A DNA stretch of 64,000 nucleotides from NCBI RefSeq assembly GCF_905220365.1, contig NC_061136.1:11139702-11203701 (forward strand), written 5' to 3'. Position numbers and translations under genes: made by a program. This stretch comes from Vanessa cardui (Eukaryota > Arthropoda > Insecta > Lepidoptera > Nymphalidae). Positions 58,355 through 64,000 of the stretch are shown in pieces. The notes under the pieces are model-generated. The model saw only the letters and a program-made list of their open reading frames with translations, did not search any database and was not told where the DNA came from. The first letter of the stretch is position 1, and each line of letters begins with the position of its first letter.

Positions 58355-61212
58355 TAAAAGAAATATATCGGTTTCTATAATAATAACACGCATAGCCCTC
58401 TCATACAATATCCGTCCGAAGTCGGCTAAAAAGTATAGTAAAATAAATACAATACTCAATAAACATTTTTCTATGAATAAAGTATTTGAAAAAGTTACTT
58501 TTTGTTTGTATTATTTTATTTTGAGACTACGTAACTCGCAAAGGAATTGTTTTCTTTGAGAGTCGAATTAATTTGCATCACAATGATACAAGTTAGTAAC
58601 ATACAAGCCATTGAATCTGTTTGTAGCTTTTTATATGTTTTAGAAGAACATTTTTCGAATTAATAAAATAGAAAATTATACAGCATATGCACTTCAAAAT
58701 AAATTACGATTATTGAAAAATTTTAATACTTGGATAAGGCTTAGGAAGGCAATATGGTTCCAAATTGTATAAGTACACTACAAAACAACACATACGATAT
58801 TAAAATGAATGAATGAAATGTAAAGAAAAATTTACGGTGCTTTTGATTTCTTAGTTAGTTTTATTACAAATATTTGATGTCTAATATTGAAGTCAAATTT
58901 TTGTATGAAACAGAAATACAATTAATACAAAATCTGCAAAAAAGTTACCCTTACCTTTGATCAACTAATTACAATGGCAACTAAATTATGAGTTCATAAA
59001 TAAAGATACGGCTTTTTTATATTTGTGGTAGTTTATTATAAATTTAAAATAACTCATAAATGTGTGATAATTGGTTCTGACCTAGCAATAATAAAAAAAA
59101 AACATAATTGTATTGTGAAATTGAAAAAAAAATAACAATTGTAATTGCATAAGCACTTAGTCGGTTAACAATGTACATAGATGCAAAAATAACACGAAAT
59201 GTTGTGCATTTTCTTGCGTTTTCAAACGGCGTTCAATTTACATCGAAAAAATGTAGATATTTTTGAAAGTATGTTTTTTTAACAAATAATTTGCCAACTA
59301 TCAGAAATATTTATTTAAGTTTCCTTCAAAACATTATATTAAAAAGGACTCTCAATCCCTTTAAAAAGTCTTTAAAAAACGGCTATTGCATAATCGCTCT
59401 TACAAGAATGAGTGTGTTTTTTTTATATTATGAGTGAAAGTTGTACATTGGAATATAAATCTGCTAAATTCAAGCATATTAATAGCAAATTCTCCTATTT
59501 ACAAGATCGTCGCCATGTATAGATCTAAGTGCATGTCTCGATACAGCCACTCCATAACAATCTTCGGGTGTCGTAAGAGCTAACTCAGGGTATTCAGTGA
59601 AGCACCGTCATTTAACGACAAGCAAGCTAGCTGGCCTGGCTACCAAATCCATTGGTTGCATGAAATGTCTAACCTATTTTAAATAAAAATAGAAGAGGAT
59701 GAATTGAATGACAAGAATACGTAATTGTCACAGTGTTGTTTGTAAAAAAATTCAGATAAAGATTCTCATAGCCTTTATAAGGATACGATTTTATGTATAA
59801 ATAATTTAAATTTCAAAAAACTAATTTCATTTGATATTATTTTGGAATATTTCAATTATTCTTATGAAATTTTTATCAAACTATTAATAAAGTTGATAAG
59901 TGTTTCCGGAAGGTAATATTTTTTTCAAATTCTTTAAGAAAATTGCGTACCATGGTCACGTACTATTCAATAAACCTAAAATTAATACCATGGACGTGAG
60001 AAGCCTCCGTAAATGAGATAGGACTTGCCGTTGTTTCGTTGTAATGAAGATTGGACAAAGGCCGCAAACTATTTACTCAAGCTGCCATTTCTGTTACAAC
60101 TACTACTCTCAAAATATATACAGCTGTTCTCCGACTGACAAACAAACAATGCAAATTCTAAACTAGGTAGCAATAATATTACAATGTTACGTTTTGCATA
60201 CAATATTATCAATCTAAAAAGATCGTCTTAAAATAAGTGTAACAGTAAAAGCAATTACCCCAATGTTTTCACATTTGCATTTCTCAAGCAAAATTTCATA
60301 AGTAAGATTTACTTAATTAAAACCTACACGACTGTGGCATAAAATTAAGAACGATTATTCAATTTCAATAATGAATGAAGCGAAATGAATTTTATTACGC
60401 GATAAAAGGGGACGGCTTGCTACCCGAGAGTTTTAGGGTGAGATCCAATATTAATTACGGCAAGTTACGTTTAAATATGAAATGACTCGGAAGGGATTTT
60501 AAAGCAAATTACTTATATGTAGCTTCACACTGAAGCAGCAGAAAGAAGTTTTTATTGTATATGCTTTGAGTGCAGAAGCCCTAAAAGTGTTTGGAATCAA
60601 AATTACGCCCTTGCTTTCGAAATTAAATAATAAGATATCAATTTTTTTTCGAACAGTGACATTTAAAAAATAGAAATTGCATATTTGTATATAATATTCT
60701 GTCTTTGACAGTCTGACAAAACATAATATTACAATAATATCACAGAAGAGTGACTGAAATTCAGAAATGTATGTAACGAGCTCTCTAAAGTGACATAAGC
60801 ACAATCCCGTAATGAATATGCATATGTCCTTATGCGGGTTCCAAGTTCAAATTCATATTATCAGCTTGATAATGCTTATAACACTTACATATCAAATTAT
60901 CACCGAGTCAGTGTCGGCTCCGTGATATTGTTTCTGAAGGCTGTCAGAATATGACAGTCAGCAAATTAATTGTGATGACGCTGATATGGCATTTCTGTTA
61001 CATTTAAACTAAGCATTTAAGATTATTAGCAATATATGTAACATTTGAAATATTTACCTAATAATTATTACGACTTTACAGGGTAAAATAAGCATATTAT
61101 AATATTACATTTATATGCGATACATTCAACTCTGATCTGCTTACTGCTAAAACGTCTTACCGCAAGTCTGACGTCTTATTTTCTCAAGCGCTTATTCTAA
61201 TATCTCGGTTCA
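58355..61212. other. Long A+T-rich stretch, no gene or repeat recognised
   Basis: Only short open frames occur, the longest being 101 codons on the minus strand at 60499-60804, without a domain or signal. I see nothing to annotate. Confidence 0.4.
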
Positions 61213-61250
61213 CTCGGTAGAGCTGTATGTAAGCCCATCTGCGTATGTAC
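61213..61250 (+). mobile_element. Possible SINE family A head scrap
   Basis: 'cggtagagctgtatgtaagc' followed by 'ccatctgcgtatgta' resembles the head 'ggtggtagggctttgtgcaa' and 'gcccgtctgggtaggta'. It is very short and diverged. Confidence 0.35.
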
Positions 61251-63436
61251 AATAATTTTTTTATCATACGATAATGTGTAAAGTACCATTACGGTAGCAA
61301 CATTTATTAGAAGCGTCTTGCAATTATAAAAAATATTGTCATTCATTCACTCATTCAAAACAAGAATATAAAAGATTTGTGAATGTAAAAATAATTTAAA
61401 CAAACTAAAATCTTGTTAAAACCTAATTCGAATTTCTTTCTTATACTGATATAATCAATTACAATTAAAAAAAAATCGATCAGTACATTGTTAGATTACA
61501 ATTAAGATCATCAACTGAAAATCAACTTTATATCGATGGCGTATGTAATATATTTGTCTGTCTTATGTGACCGTTACTAACAGAAGTTTTAACTTTGTAC
61601 GTGTTCAATATGCATGAAACTCGCCTTACTTTAGTATGCTAATAACTATTAAGAGATGTTGTAACTTATTCGCATATAATAGAGCTAGTGGGGCTGTTAT
61701 ATTGTTAAAAGTTAAAATTACCTCGTTGTGCAGATTCGCATATTCGCAAAGTGCACAGTCACGCTTAAAGCGGTAGCAACTGAGTTGTTGTGACGAGAAT
61801 AAATTTTATAAAATCACGAATACTTTTATATTAATCCCTAGGCAATGCATAATGTTACTAAAAATATTATTACACTTTACAGAAAAACTACAAAGTCTTA
61901 CGATATACATATATGATATTTCATTAACTGTAAAAATTATAAAGTCGATCGAAGTTCAAAAAATAAATTATATCACCTATTTGCATGTGAAATAAATATA
62001 AATATATTGTAAATATTATTATATTATAATAAATAATATTTTAGATACAAAAAATAGCAACTATGCAAATGTTGGTTTTGTGGAATGTTGGCTTGCATAG
62101 TAGCCGCATTTCATAGCTTCTTCAGCAATTCCAATCCAGTGGGTGAAAAATGAACCCTCTTGTTCTATCCTATATATCTATAAAGACGAAGTTTTATACA
62201 GTTTAACAAAGGTTTTTGTGTTATGACTTCAAGGTCCAAGTGTTTTATATATAACGAGGATATAGGCATCAAACTCGTTATCAGAAATGATAGTTGATGA
62301 TAGTCGAAATATAATTCTAGTCGTTCACGTTAATAATATCATTCTTTCTGATGTTTCCTGAAAAATGACTTTCGTCTCCTGTGTTCTAAGTCATAGGAAC
62401 GTCGCCATCATGTACAATATAAAAATAAATAAAATCCAATTAATCTTTTTGACTTTTCGACATATGTATTATATTTGTTATACATAATCATTCCACTAAC
62501 GTACCGCTTCTCCACCTTTTGTTTGGGGCATTTGATAACATATGCGGTATACGCGGAATTGATTTTAATAGAGCAGTTTTGAGTCCCATTTTAAATAAAT
62601 AAGCACTTCCTTTTGTAATCAATACTCATCAATCTCCATCTAATTGATTTCGAAAAAAATATATTAAGTGAAATGAAAACAGATAATGGATTACGTCCCA
62701 CATTGGGCGCCAATACGAATCTGTGTTTATTTTTTTGTAACGCTGACCCTCCCATGTATATTTTTTCTACCTTAGAATATTTAAATTACTTTATTTTTTG
62801 CTTCAAGTTATTCAAAACAATATGTAATAAATTATCATATGTAAATCATATTGCAGTTGGCATTTATTATGAAAATTTGTAAATTAACCCTTACTTGTGA
62901 TGATGATTTTATGATCTTCGAATCATTCAAGTAATGAATATCATAACGAAGATATAAAACCTCTCCGTGGCATTTTTGGAAATTTTCTTTTCCAATATAT
63001 CATGACATGGTCGTTTCTATTCTCCTTGAATAGAAAAATAAGGTATATCTTGTAAGTTTGAAACTGAAACTTATTTCCTCTTGTAATAATTGTACCTAAG
63101 AGCTAAATAATCGTTAATATATATCCTGCAATGTTATGTATGTACAAAAAAAATAATGATTTTACGAGAAAATGTGATATTCATGCATTGGTACAAGGAA
63201 CAAACACAAACTTGTTACTCCTGTTACTCGACTGCATTCTGCTATTCGAGTCAGTAACTCTTTTGTGGGGCAATGTATACGATTTTACAACAGGATCCCA
63301 GAAAGCGTTCAAAATGCCTCTGTTACCAAATTAAAAAAATATATTAAGGAACGCTTGTGTGCAAAAGGTTATTATACAATTAATGAGTTTATGATCGATA
63401 GCGCAACTTGGGAATGTAATGTATAATATATAGAAT
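61251..63436. other. A+T-rich stretch, no gene seen
   Basis: Open frames of 60-70 codons at 62673 and 63131 have no domain. Nothing else is recognised. Confidence 0.4.
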
Positions 63437-63560
63437 AAAACCCGCTGAGTTTCTTTCGCCGGTTCTTCTCAGGTCAGGGTGTTTTCTTTTTCAAACCGGT
63501 GGTACTGTTTCAATAAGAAAGTGTAATACGTCTATATTGAATAAAGTTATTTGAGTTTGT
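63437..63560 (+). mobile_element. LINE-like 3' end, second subfamily
   Basis: 'aacccgctgagtttctttcg', 'ccggttcttctcaggtcagg', 'tcaaaccggtggtactgttt', 'gtaatacgtctatattgaat' and 'aaagttatttgagtttgt' mirror 51678-51797. Its short 3' tail is not the (gattttt)n type of the first subfamily. Confidence 0.75.
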
Positions 63561-64000
63561 ACTAGAAATATAAATTCAAGGCTTGACTTGCAATTTTACG
63601 TACGTGGTATGTCACGAACGTGATGCGTAGCGTTAATTTGCAATAATGTAAATGAAACACTTAAACGTTCGTAGCGTAACATTTCATCAAATAACATTGA
63701 CGATAAGCTTCAACTGCGGCTCTGTTTATGCAGATATTTGATATAAAGAGAGATAGTATCGGGGTAGATACACAAAAAGTCTGCTGAGATAAATAAAATA
63801 AAATTTAGACAGATCAATCTACAGTTAAATTATATTTTTGCTCATAGTTTAGATCGCAATTATTTTACCGTAAAATATGCAAATATAGCAACCATACATC
63901 CCGTTCGATATTATATTATACAGTTGTATGATTGGTGAGGAGCTCTACCAAATATTTTTAATGATTAAATAGAAAATTTTACAAAGCAACAATTGTGCTA
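63561..64000. other. A+T-rich end of window, no gene seen
   Basis: Nothing is recognised. Confidence 0.4.

Noticed and set aside
1..64000. CRISPR array, rRNA gene, LTR retrotransposon or viral integration
   Set aside because: I saw no regularly spaced repeats, no rRNA-like sequence, no paired long terminal repeats with protease/integrase motifs, and no viral coding frame.

Overview
The window looks like repeat-rich, strongly A+T-biased nuclear DNA of a moth or butterfly (Lepidoptera). The evidence is the repeat content: an R1-clade non-LTR retrotransposon, RTE-type reverse-transcriptase remnants like those described from Heliconius, several tRNA-derived SINE families common in lepidopteran genomes, Helitron-like fragments and short TIR elements. 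I cannot name the species, although the SINE types would suit a butterfly. I found no host protein-coding gene I can defend. The window is best read as intergenic DNA or the inside of a very long intron.

Layout. Positions 1-2240 hold the 3' part of an R1-clade element: an open reverse-transcriptase ORF running in from beyond the left edge, a zinc knuckle, a structured 3' UTR and a 28-A tail. Three 5'-truncated copies of the same 3' UTR lie at 6441-6624, 11262-11447 and 55838-56066 (minus). The rest is simple A+T-rich sequence scattered with repeats. SINE family A ('tggtggtagggcttt' head) has about eight copies and family B ('gagatggcccagtgg' head) about eleven, full or partial. Two copies of family C and two of family D complete the SINEs. 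There are also six copies of a LINE-like 3' end ('ggttcttctcggtaga' / 'gaaccggtggta'), about ten Helitron-like fragments and three antisense RTE remnants (13737-14170, 34587-35190, 50122-50262). Two copies of a 'cgacttcaaa' TIR element and one 'acccgactgc' TIR element are present.

The most informative structures are: a 723-bp element with 29-bp TIRs and TA flanks (17418-18140); a 433-bp GC-rich insert flanked by a 13/14-bp direct repeat (42878-43310); an 89-bp micro-insertion with an A-tail and 11-bp target duplication (43458-43546); a foldback insertion inside a 14-bp duplication (27107-27320); several perfect or near-perfect hairpins at repeat edges; and clustered perfect TGACGTCA palindromes. 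The RNA hairpin in the R1 3' UTR shows compensatory base changes between copies.

How parts relate. The R1-clade enzyme would copy its own 3' UTR, and the three truncated copies are its likely products. The SINEs have no enzyme of their own and depend on a LINE partner that I cannot identify here. I saw no CRISPR array, rRNA, true tRNA gene, operon or other multi-gene system. All coordinates of diverged repeats are approximate, to within about 10-20 bases.
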